A DNA stretch of 6,796 bases from JBBSGD01 sp038254435 (GCA_038254435.1 JBBSGD010000086.1:1-6796), one strand, 5' to 3'; positions 1-5,734 are shown, numbered from the stretch's first letter. The notes: a model not told the origin generated them from the sequence alone. Program-made: numbers and translations.

Positions 1-141
1 GTCAAGGAGCTGGTTGCCGCCATCGAGGATCACATCAAGCTGCACAACAAGCACCCCAAGCCCTTTGAATGGCACGCCAGCGCTGATGAGATCCTTGGCA
101 AGATGGCGCGTTGTAAAGAAGCGTTAGAGACGGGACACTAG
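1..141 (+). CDS. IS630-type transposase, C-terminal fragment
   Basis: Frame 1 is open from the first base to TAG at 139-141 and encodes the last 46 residues of a protein whose start is outside the window. The segment HNKHPKPFEWHASADEI followed by a Lys/Arg-rich helix and a C-terminal ETGH is the usual tail of IS630-family (Tc1/mariner-like DDE) transposases, which cut and paste DNA at TA dinucleotides. The catalytic DDE residues lie upstream and cannot be checked. The last bases, GAGACGGGACAC followed by TA, look like the terminal inverted repeat plus the TA target, so the element probably ends about 10 bases before the next gene. Family assignment is by recall of the C-terminal pattern; the subgroup is not determined. 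Confidence 0.8.
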   Translation, partial: VKELVAAIEDHIKLHNKHPKPFEWHASADEILGKMARCKEALETGH

Positions 142-150
142 GATGCGGCC

Positions 151-933
151 ATGGACATCCTCACAGAGCAAGCCATTACGACTCAGCTCGTGGCCGGCGG
201 TCTCTGCGGCCCCCATCAGTCACACTCCCGGCGCAACGTGATAGCCAAGATCCACTCGACACTGAGGGGCGAGGGAGACGACGCCTTCGGGCTCAGCAAC
301 CTGGGTGACTGCTCGCCGGCGCAGGCGCTGGCGTGGCTCGCGGAGCTGACCGGTTCCTCCGAAGATCTCGCCAACCCGGCCGCCCGTCACGTGATCGAGC
401 CGCACCTTACCTACCGCGCGCTTCGCATCGCCGCGGGGCGCCTGCAGGAAGCGGCTACCACCGGGGCGACGCTTCTGGCAACAACCGGCCATCCGACCGG
501 GCTCCTCGAGCATCACATTCGAGTAGCCGACGCGTACCGCGCCGCCGGGGGCAAGGTGATGACCCTGAGAGAGGACGAGCGGCTGCCTTTCGGAGCAGGG
601 CGGGCGGAGGTGCGCTACGTGGGCTCGGTCGGCTGCCTCGCCGATGGGGCCTCGCTGCGCCACACGCACTCTGCTCAGGCGATGGAGAACCTCCTCGACG
701 ACGGCGAGCGTCCGGACCTGGTGCTGGCCGACCACGGCTTTGCCGGCGCTGCCATCGAACGAGGCATTCCGGCGATCGCGGTCATGGACATCAACGATCC
801 TGCGCTGGCGATCGCGTGGGGACAGGGGCGGGACGTGACTGTCATCCCCATGGACGACAACCGCCTCCCGCGCCTCTACCGGCCGTCGTGGAGCTTGTTC
901 GAGCAGGTCCTAGGCGGGCGCGACATGCTCTGA
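151..933 (+). CDS. Conserved actinobacterial phosphatase-like protein
   Basis: This 260-residue soluble protein has no signal peptide or membrane segment. It resembles proteins annotated simply as 'phosphatase' across Actinobacteria. Visible family blocks are an N-terminal SHSRRNVIAKI (about 24-34), a central LLATTGHPTGLLEHH (about 108-122), ADGASLRHTHS (about 164-174), and a C-terminal ADHGFAGAAIERGI, DINDPAL and MDD (about 193-240). The His/Asp-rich motifs suggest a metal- or phosphate-binding Rossmann-like enzyme, but substrate and reaction are unknown to me. ATG 151 is preceded by AGGA at 140-143. That site directly abuts the IS630 end, so the native promoter may have been displaced. The next gene has its own promoter, which overlaps the 3' end of this region. 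The family is confident; the biochemical role is not. Confidence 0.75.
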   Translation: MDILTEQAITTQLVAGGLCGPHQSHSRRNVIAKIHSTLRGEGDDAFGLSNLGDCSPAQALAWLAELTGSSEDLANPAARHVIEPHLTYRALRIAAGRLQEAATTGATLLATTGHPTGLLEHHIRVADAYRAAGGKVMTLREDERLPFGAGRAEVRYVGSVGCLADGASLRHTHSAQAMENLLDDGERPDLVLADHGFAGAAIERGIPAIAVMDINDPALAIAWGQGRDVTVIPMDDNRLPRLYRPSWSLFEQVLGGRDML

Positions 934-942
934 AAATCGCCT

Positions 943-971
943 CTGACCTGGTATTTCGGCGCTGCTATACT
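943..971 (+). promoter_or_regulatory. Sigma-70-type promoter of the leaderless HTH gene
   Basis: CTGACC (943-948, 4 of 6 matches to TTGACA) is separated by 17 bases from TATACT (966-971, 5 of 6 matches to TATAAT). The expected transcription start, 7 to 10 bases after the -10 box, falls at 978-981. It coincides with the ATG at 981, and there is no Shine-Dalgarno sequence. This is the classic arrangement of a leaderless actinobacterial transcript. The exact start base is inferred. Confidence 0.7.
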
Positions 972-980
972 GCTCTCGAC

Positions 981-1214
981 ATGAGCGATCAGCCAGCCGT
1001 CCCGTCACGCACCGGCGCGGGGGAACCCACTCCGTTCGCCGGACGTTATATGACCGTGGCCGAAGTGGCTCGCCAGCTCAGGGTCTCGAACATGACGGTC
1101 TACCGGATCGTCAAGTCCGGGCACCTGGCGGCGGCGCGCGTCGGGCGCGGTTACCGCATCCGGGAAGAGGACGTGCGCAGATACCTCGACGAGCGTTACA
1201 TGGATGCCGGCTGA
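981..1214 (+). CDS. Excisionase/BldC-like helix-turn-helix DNA-binding protein
   Basis: A 77-residue protein. After about 22 flexible residues it contains one MerR/excisionase-type winged HTH: YMTVAEVARQLRVSNMTVYRIVKSGHLAAARVG, then the wing GYRIREEDVRRYLDE. Proteins of this size and pattern (BldC, mycobacterial Rv0500A) are single-domain DNA-binding factors with no ligand domain, often binding direct repeats cooperatively. The ATG at 981 is chosen because the -10 box ends only 9 bases upstream and no ribosome binding site precedes it, so the mRNA is predicted to be leaderless. A perfect intrinsic terminator follows 24 bases after the stop, making this a monocistronic unit. Rv0500A also sits near bS22 and a PlsC-like gene, as here. 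Orthology to Rv0500A rather than BldC is inferred from context. Confidence 0.88.
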   Translation: MSDQPAVPSRTGAGEPTPFAGRYMTVAEVARQLRVSNMTVYRIVKSGHLAAARVGRGYRIREEDVRRYLDERYMDAG

Positions 1215-1237
1215 ACACCGGTTCTGGTCTGATCCCC

Positions 1238-1262
1238 GACCGTCCCCCGGGACGGTCTTTTT
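1238..1262 (+). terminator. Rho-independent terminator after the HTH gene
   Basis: GACCGTCC pairs perfectly with GGACGGTC (8 bp, or 9 bp with a two-base loop) and is followed immediately by TTTTT (1258-1262). The stem is GC-rich with a minimal loop, and the U-tract lies on the plus-strand transcript only. It ends the HTH mRNA and argues against reading the next gene from a start at 1266, three bases after the T-run. Confidence 0.9.
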
Positions 1263-1313
1263 CATGTGAGCAGCATCCGGCGGAACCCTGCGCTCGAAAG
1301 GCGGGCATCGAAA

Positions 1314-2210
1314 ATGCGAGTCGAGCTCGAAGACGCGTACGCGCAGCTCCTTCAGAATCCAGGAGTGGTTTTCTTGATCGGAGGGATCGACACCGGGAAA
1401 ACCACCTTCGGCCTCGAGCTGGTCAACCGTGCGATGAGAGCCGGCATGTCCTGCGCCTACGTCGACTCCGACGTGGGCCAGTCGACGGTGGGACCGCCGA
1501 CGACAATAGGGCTCAGGTTTTGCCGACCCGATGGTGAGGCCACCCTCGATTCGCTGCGGGCTGCCGACTCGCTGTCCTTCATCGGCTCCATTGCTCCCAA
1601 AGGACATTTGCTTCCCATGGTCACGGGAACGGCCAAGCTCACGCAGCGAGCGCGCGAGGCCGGGTGCGACATGGTCGCGATCGACACCTCCGGGCTCGTC
1701 GAGGGAGTGCACGGGCAGATGCTCAAGTACTCGAAGCTCGATCTCATCCAGCCGGACTGGGTCCTTGCCTTCGAGCGCGGGGGTGAGCTCGAGCCGATCG
1801 TCGGGATCGCCCGGCGCTTCAGCCCGGCAAAGGTGCTCGAGCTCGGCGTCGGCGGTCAGGTCGAGGCGCGCACTGCCGAGGAACGTATGTCGTTTCGTGA
1901 GGAGCAGTTTGCTGCTTATTTCGCAGGGGACGTCTCCCGCTGGCGCATCAAGCCGACCGTTTTCATGCCGACACTGCCGCCGGAGTTCGACCTTGCCATG
2001 CTCGACTCCCTGGTGGTCGGAATGGAGAACGGCAAGGGGTCGTGCGTGGGCATCGGTATCCTCGAGTACGACTCGGCCGGCGAGGTCTTGCGCATGGTCT
2101 CGCCGGTAGCCGACGGAGTGAGAGGGCTGCGCCTAGGGTCGGTCAGAATCGAGATCAACGGGCGCTCGAGGGGCCCTGTAGACATTCGCCAGCTGTTCGG
2201 ATCCGAATAG
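1314..2210 (+). CDS. Clp1/Grc3-type P-loop polynucleotide kinase
   Basis: A 298-residue cytoplasmic protein of the Clp1/Grc3 family (CLP1 P-loop; NCBI style name Clp1/GlmU family). Seen in order: Walker A GGIDTGKTT (23-31), DSDVGQ (51-56) matching the family DxDxGQ substrate motif, FIGSIAPKGHLLP (89-101) matching the Clp1/Grc3 lid region, Walker B-like VAIDTSGLVEG (121-131), and a C-terminal beta domain (GIGILEYD, LGSVRIEI) like the Grc3 tail. Eukaryotic and archaeal members phosphorylate RNA or DNA 5'-OH ends; all nucleotide-binding motifs are present, so activity is plausible. A GTG at 1266 would add 16 residues, but it abuts the terminator. ATG 1314 with AAAGG at 1297-1301 is preferred, although that spacing is long. 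No clear promoter was found, so readthrough or an unrecognised promoter must supply transcription. It precedes bS22 by 93 bases. Confidence 0.82.
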   Translation: MRVELEDAYAQLLQNPGVVFLIGGIDTGKTTFGLELVNRAMRAGMSCAYVDSDVGQSTVGPPTTIGLRFCRPDGEATLDSLRAADSLSFIGSIAPKGHLLPMVTGTAKLTQRAREAGCDMVAIDTSGLVEGVHGQMLKYSKLDLIQPDWVLAFERGGELEPIVGIARRFSPAKVLELGVGGQVEARTAEERMSFREEQFAAYFAGDVSRWRIKPTVFMPTLPPEFDLAMLDSLVVGMENGKGSCVGIGILEYDSAGEVLRMVSPVADGVRGLRLGSVRIEINGRSRGPVDIRQLFGSE

Positions 2211-2262
2211 AGAAAGCCGAGGTCCACCGGCGCCCAAGGCTAGGCTTGCTGCGGCCATGGCG

Positions 2263-2276
2263 GCGGCTCGAGCCGC
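2263..2276. promoter_or_regulatory. 14-bp perfect palindrome in the bS22 leader
   Basis: GCGGCTCGAGCCGC is a perfect 14-bp palindrome 16 bases before the bS22 ribosome binding site. Just upstream, CAAGGCTAGGCTTG (2235-2248) is an imperfect inverted repeat that contains TAGGCT, a possible -10 box, with no convincing -35. The pair may be an operator or a leader structure. In a high-GC sequence such a palindrome can also arise by chance. Confidence 0.3.
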
Positions 2277-2303
2277 GGAAGACAACACCGGGAAGGAGAC
2301 TCC

Positions 2304-2405
2304 ATGCCGTCATTGGTCAAAAAGCGGCGCAAGAAGATGCGCAAGAAGAAGCATCGCAAGATGCTCAAGAAGACACGCTGGCAGCGCCGGCAGCAGGGCA
2401 AATAG
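2304..2405 (+). CDS. Small ribosomal subunit protein bS22 (AURKAIP1/COX24 type)
   Basis: This 33-residue, extremely basic protein begins MPSLVKKRRKKMRKKKHRKM and continues LKKTRWQRRQQGK. It matches the actinobacterial bS22 pattern (GSVIKKRRKRM-KKKHRKLL-RTR-QRR) seen in mycobacterial 70S structures, and belongs to the AURKAIP1/COX24 domain family shared with mitochondrial mS38. About half the residues are Lys or Arg, consistent with full burial in 16S rRNA. ATG 2304 has an excellent Shine-Dalgarno AAGGAG at 2293-2298, 5 bases upstream. The gene is easily missed because of its size and because longer ORFs cross it in two other frames. The next gene starts 47 bases later in the same direction, suggesting co-transcription. 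The Rv0500B locus has a similar setting. Confidence 0.93.
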   Translation: MPSLVKKRRKKMRKKKHRKMLKKTRWQRRQQGK

Positions 2406-2452
2406 CAAGACACCTTGGGCGGCGAAGCGCGCCGACCGATAGGATGCCGTCA

Positions 2453-3271
2453 ATGAACAGGCGCAGTATCGTCACCTTTCTGTCCGACTACGGGCTCCAG
2501 GATGAGTTCGTAGGGGTGTGTCACGGCGTGATCATGAGGATCGCGCCCGAGGTTCGAATCATCGACATCCACCACTACATCCTGCGCCAGGACATCCGCC
2601 ACGGCGCCATAGTCCTCGAACAGTCGGTGCGATTCATGCCCGAAGCGGTGCATCTCGTTGTCGTAGATCCCAGCGTGGGGTCGGCGCGTAAGGCGGTGGT
2701 TGTCGAATCCGGTTGGGGCGAGATCTTCGTCGGGCCCGACAACGGCGTTCTGATCCCCGCCGCCGTTGCCACCGGCGGAATCCGGCGCGTTCACGAGATC
2801 ACCGATCGCCGCTACCTGCTCACACCCGTGTCCCAGACCTTTCAAGGGCGGGACGTCTTTTCTCCGGCAACAGCGCACGTCGCCAACGGCGTGGATCCGG
2901 CGGAGCTCGGTCCCGCTCTAGTGCCCGAAGACCTCGTCCCACTCAAGGTCCCCGAGGCCTGGGTGCACGACGATCACCTGCATGCCGAAGTGCTGCAGGT
3001 TGACCGCTTCGGAAACCTGCAGCTCAACCTTGGTCGCGAGACCCTCGAGAAGGTGGGGCTTGGCAACGGCGGGCGCCTGGAGGTGAGGCTCGAGGGCCAC
3101 CGGCTCAAGGTCCCCTACGCGACGACATTCGCGGATGTCAACGGTGGGGAGTTCGTCGTCGTGGAGGACTCTTACAGGCAGCTGTCCCTTGCGATCAACA
3201 AGGGGGATGCGGCCGGCAAGCTGCGCGCCCACGCGGGATCGACCGCCATCGTCGGTCCGGCCGATGTCTGA
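2453..3271 (+). CDS. SAM hydroxide adenosyltransferase (DUF62, SAM hydrolase)
   Basis: A 272-residue protein of the chlorinase/fluorinase-related DUF62 family, which hydrolyses S-adenosylmethionine to adenosine and methionine. The N-terminal domain opens with IVTFLSDYGLQDEFVGVCHG (6-25) and carries VVVDPSVGSARKAVV (69-83), VGPDNGVL (93-100) and GRDVFSPATAHVANG (132-146). Asp72, Arg79 and His142 correspond to the Asp-Arg-His set reported for SAM hydrolases, so the enzyme should use water rather than halide. The C-terminal barrel shows the typical VDRFGNLQLNL. ATG 2453 has AGGA at 2441-2444; ATG 2444 (three residues longer) is possible. The open frame continues upstream through bS22, but that part is not coding. 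The physiological role of SAM hydrolysis is unsettled even in studied members. Confidence 0.92.
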   Translation: MNRRSIVTFLSDYGLQDEFVGVCHGVIMRIAPEVRIIDIHHYILRQDIRHGAIVLEQSVRFMPEAVHLVVVDPSVGSARKAVVVESGWGEIFVGPDNGVLIPAAVATGGIRRVHEITDRRYLLTPVSQTFQGRDVFSPATAHVANGVDPAELGPALVPEDLVPLKVPEAWVHDDHLHAEVLQVDRFGNLQLNLGRETLEKVGLGNGGRLEVRLEGHRLKVPYATTFADVNGGEFVVVEDSYRQLSLAINKGDAAGKLRAHAGSTAIVGPADV

Positions 3272-3380
3272 GGCGGCGGCCGGCAACGACTCCACTCGTG
3301 GCTTGAAGCGAAGCCCGGCGCGGCAACGAGAGCCACTCGAGCACCGCCGCATCCGGAGCGACTTCCCGGGGCCCGTGTGA
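3264..3380 (+). CDS. Possible 38-residue coupled small ORF, unknown function
   Basis: ATG 3264 overlaps the last eight bases of the SAM hydrolase gene. Its TGA (3378-3380) shares the A of the acyltransferase ATG (TGATG). The product would be 38 residues, Arg-rich (MSEAAAGNDSTRGLKRSPAR then REPLEHRRIRSDF), hydrophilic and without recognisable domain. The double overlap is the arrangement expected for translational coupling through the 108-base gap. Against it, there is no Shine-Dalgarno sequence, no known family, and the frame is open in any case because of high GC. It may serve only as a coupling leader or be chance. Confidence 0.3.
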   Translation: MSEAAAGNDSTRGLKRSPARQREPLEHRRIRSDFPGPV

Positions 3381-4405
3381 TGCGCGATGCCCAGGTCATC
3401 CCCATCGGCGAGCGCGCCGCCTCCGAACGTTGCCGCGCAGTGACCGCGACCGGTAGACAATGTCGCAATCATGCTGAGGGCGACTCCGGCTATTGCCGAG
3501 TTCACCTCGCCCGTCTGCCTCCCGTGGAGGGTCCCGACGGCGGCGCGCGGCACGGCCTGCGCACCGCCGGCAGAAGAGAGGGCCCCTCCACCTGGGACCG
3601 TTCTGTGAAGCGCCGGCGACGGGGCGAGGGCGCGCTCGTCGAGCTCGACTCCGACCGAGAGCTGTGGCGTCAGGTCTTCATGCCGCTGCTCAAGCCTCTT
3701 TGCGAGCGCTACTTTCGTGTCCGCACGATCGGCGTGGACAACGTCCCCGCCTCGGGCTCGGCCGTGCTGGTCGCGAACCATTCCGGCATCGTCCCGCTCG
3801 ATGCCGTCATCTTGCGATACGCGGTGGCCGCCGAGCATCCCGCAGCCAGGACTGTTCGAAGCGTCGCCGACGATGTCGCCCTCGGCGTTCCGGTAATCGA
3901 CCCCCTGACCCGCAAGGCGTGCAACGCGGTGGTCACCGAGGAGGCCGCCGCCGACCTGCTCGGGCGCGGCGAGCTCGTGAGCGTCTGGCCCGAAGGGCGC
4001 AGGGGTGTCGCCAAGGGTTGGAGCAAGCGTTACAGGCTGGAGCGATTCGGGCGCACGGGCCTCATGGACGTGGCCCTCAGGATGCGCACCCCCATCGTTC
4101 CGGTCGCCATAGTCGGAGCCGAAGAGGCCTACCCGATGATCGCCAACGCCGGGCTGCTGGCCAAGGCCTTGAGGCTCCCGTACTGGCCGGTCACTCCCAC
4201 CTTCCCGCTGCTCGGCCCCCTGGGGTTGCTGCCGCTTCCTTCCAAGTGGGTGATCGAGTTCGGCGAACCGATCAGCCTCGAGGCCCACCCCGAGGGCGCA
4301 GAAGAGGAAACAATGCAGGCCTTCGATCTTGCCGGCGTCGTGCGCGACACCATCCAGCAAATGCTAGGGCGCAACCTCACCCGGCGCGGCAGAGCTTTTC
4401 TCTAG
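3380..4405 (+). CDS. PlsC-type acyltransferase with N-terminal zinc-knuckle-like segment
   Basis: A 341-residue protein with two parts. Residues 17-43 form C18-x9-C28-x10-C39-x2-H42, with GRQC and GYCRVH, like short DUF5763-type zinc-binding segments. A basic linker (about 44-90, RRRRG) follows. Residues about 95-330 are a lysophospholipid/1-acylglycerol-3-phosphate acyltransferase domain: NHSGIVPLD (133-141; His134 and Asp141 as in actinobacterial NHSG-x3-D members), VWPEGRRGVAKGW (202-214) and RFGRTG (222-227). Family enzymes transfer acyl groups to glycerophospholipids at the inner membrane face. The hydrophobic LLGPLGLLPLPSKW stretch may be membrane-associated. ATG 3380 is used (GTG 3377 adds one residue). 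No clear ribosome site was seen, so coupling to the preceding ORF is possible. Rv0502, near bS22 in mycobacteria, is a comparable acyltransferase. The zinc segment is the odd feature. Confidence 0.87.
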   Translation: MRDAQVIPIGERAASERCRAVTATGRQCRNHAEGDSGYCRVHLARLPPVEGPDGGARHGLRTAGRREGPSTWDRSVKRRRRGEGALVELDSDRELWRQVFMPLLKPLCERYFRVRTIGVDNVPASGSAVLVANHSGIVPLDAVILRYAVAAEHPAARTVRSVADDVALGVPVIDPLTRKACNAVVTEEAAADLLGRGELVSVWPEGRRGVAKGWSKRYRLERFGRTGLMDVALRMRTPIVPVAIVGAEEAYPMIANAGLLAKALRLPYWPVTPTFPLLGPLGLLPLPSKWVIEFGEPISLEAHPEGAEEETMQAFDLAGVVRDTIQQMLGRNLTRRGRAFL

Positions 4406-4500
4406 GGCGCCGGAGGCGACGGCCGGAAAGGCCCTTCCGAACGAGGCTTGCGGAGAAGCTAGCGGAAAGGGACTGCCCGCAGGAAATGACCGGTTGCGGG
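4406..4500. other. Convergent intergenic spacer with weak hairpins
   Basis: This 95-base gap separates the acyltransferase and receiver genes, which converge. It holds CGGAA/TTCCG (4424-4428 with 4435-4439, six-base loop) and CCCGCA/TGCGGG (4476-4481 with 4495-4500, 13-base loop), the latter immediately after the receiver stop. Neither is followed by a T-run on either strand, so neither qualifies as a standard intrinsic terminator. They may slow polymerase or be incidental. Confidence 0.3.
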
Positions 4501-4887
4501 TCAGCCGGAGGTCTTGCTGCTGTATTCGCGACACAGATCGCGAATGTGTCTTTCGAGCTGCCCCAGCCCCTCGACCTTCCCAATCGTCAGCGTGACTCCG
4601 GCCGCCCGCGCCTTGTCGGCGAGCGCCTCGTCGACGTAGGCGGAGTAGAGAATGATGGCTTGGTTGGTGCGTGTTGCGCGAATGGTGCGGGCGGTGCTCA
4701 AGCCGTCTCGTCCTGGCATCTTGTAGTCCAAGACGATGACGTCTGGGTCCCGCTCGCCGACAACCATCTCGGCAGTCTCGCCATCCGGGCAGAGGCCGAC
4801 GACCTCGAAGCCGTCCAGCTCGAGCATGTCACCCAGCATCTGTCGCACGTGCTCGGTGTCGTCGACTATGAGGACCTTCAGCGCCAT
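4501..4887 (-). CDS. Stand-alone receiver-domain response regulator
   Basis: A 128-residue protein that is a single CheY-like receiver domain with no output domain. Conserved residues are present: acidic pair Asp9-Asp10 (KVLIVDD), phospho-acceptor Asp54 (VIVLDYKMPG), Ser82 (ILYSAY) in the Thr/Ser position, and Lys104 (IGKVEG). It should therefore be phosphorylated by a histidine kinase, none of which is encoded here, and act by protein interaction. ATG at 4887-4885 begins the natural receiver start MALKVLIVDD and is preceded by GAGGGGG about five bases upstream; the longer open frame would add 35 non-homologous residues. Only 19 bases separate it from the TIM-barrel gene upstream, so the two are very likely one transcript. 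Kinase partner and target are unknown. Confidence 0.92.
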   Translation of the reverse strand: MALKVLIVDDTEHVRQMLGDMLELDGFEVVGLCPDGETAEMVVGERDPDVIVLDYKMPGRDGLSTARTIRATRTNQAIILYSAYVDEALADKARAAGVTLTIGKVEGLGQLERHIRDLCREYSSKTSG

Positions 4888-4906
4888 GACTGCCCCCTCT
4901 GGTGCC

Positions 4907-5734
4907 TCACCTTCGCGGGAGCCCTTTGGCCACCTTCGAGTGGGTGAGGCGGTCTTCCACGTACTCCCGGTTTCTCTTGAGCATCTCGACAAGCTGCCGC
5001 GACCGTTTGAGATAGCGAGTCACTGATAGTTCGAGAGAAATCACCTGGTCGTACTGTGTTCTGCGTAATTCTTTCAGAAACCTCTCTATGGGCAGAACTC
5101 CGTTGGCCAGCTCGAGATGCCCGTCCCTGCCGTCGCCTGCGTTGTTGGACAGGTGGATGTGGACAAGCCCGTCTTTTAGGACGCTATAGGCGTCCAGGAT
5201 ATCGAGGCGGGCCACACTGAGGTGGCTGGTGTCGAGGACGGTGCGGGGGGCAGCCTGTGCCAGCTCGTCAGGCTTGAGCCAGCGATAGGCGCGCAATCGT
5301 CGCCCGGCTACCCACTTGGGGTACATGGTCTCGACCGCCACAGTCACCCCGGTCGCTTGCTCGCACACCTCTGTCTGCCCGGCCACCCAGCGAGCGTAGT
5401 CCTGCTCCCACAGAAAGGGCGGGTGCACTATCAGGGTGCGGGCGCCGACCTCCGTGCACATGTCAACGCCCCGGTTGATCTTCTCGACCGGGTCGAGGCC
5501 CCACACGCTCTTGGTGACGAACAGGAAGGGGCCGTGCACCGAGGCAATGTTGAGCCCGCGCTCGTTTGCGAGGCGTAGCGGGGTGCCCGGCTGCTGCGTC
5601 ATAGGGTCGCGGGTGACCATGAGCTCGATGTCCGTGTAGCCTGCCTCGGCGACGAGGTCCATGGCGTGCTCCAGCTCGAAGGCCCAGAAGGGTCCGAGGG
5701 AGACCTGGATGCGGGGGGTGGGGCGGTTTGTCAT
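4907..5734 (-). CDS. Sugar phosphate isomerase/epimerase-like TIM barrel (Rv0498-like)
   Basis: A 275-residue protein of the xylose isomerase-like TIM-barrel / AP endonuclease 2 superfamily. Visible strand-end motifs: ELMV (37-40), SVHGPF (65-70), LIVHPPF (101-107), VAVETMYPKW (132-141; Glu135 a likely metal ligand), VLDTSHL (166-172), VHIHLSN (191-197) and GHLELANG (205-212), then VISLELS near the end. This metal-binding set is usual for isomerases, epimerases and related lyases. The blocks SVWGLDPVEKI and TLIVHPPFLW resemble mycobacterial Rv0498, whose substrate is not established. ATG 5734 is the only good start and has no clear Shine-Dalgarno. It follows the Crp-type gene by 60 bases and precedes the receiver gene by 19. 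The exact reaction cannot be assigned. Confidence 0.85.
   Translation of the reverse strand: MTNRPTPRIQVSLGPFWAFELEHAMDLVAEAGYTDIELMVTRDPMTQQPGTPLRLANERGLNIASVHGPFLFVTKSVWGLDPVEKINRGVDMCTEVGARTLIVHPPFLWEQDYARWVAGQTEVCEQATGVTVAVETMYPKWVAGRRLRAYRWLKPDELAQAAPRTVLDTSHLSVARLDILDAYSVLKDGLVHIHLSNNAGDGRDGHLELANGVLPIERFLKELRRTQYDQVISLELSVTRYLKRSRQLVEMLKRNREYVEDRLTHSKVAKGLPRR

Noticed and set aside
333..980. N-terminal extension of the HTH protein to a 293-residue product
   Set aside because: The extension overlaps the phosphatase-like gene out of frame and is Arg/Pro/Gly-rich. The promoter and the domain boundary support ATG 981.
1005..1712. 235-codon minus-strand open frame opposite the HTH and kinase genes
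   Set aside because: No recognisable domain, and it crosses the HTH gene and the terminator antisense.
2042..2452. N-terminal extension of the SAM hydrolase
   Set aside because: It would overlap the kinase C-terminus and all of bS22, and family members start at the IVTFLSDYG strand.
2918..4360. 480-codon open frame on the minus strand
   Set aside because: It runs opposite the well-supported SAM hydrolase and acyltransferase genes, is Gly/Arg/His-rich without any recognisable motif, and is typical of antisense openness in high-GC DNA.
3493..4947. 484-codon open frame on the plus strand
   Set aside because: It is a frame-shifted shadow of the acyltransferase and antisense to the receiver gene, with very Arg-rich, low-complexity translation.
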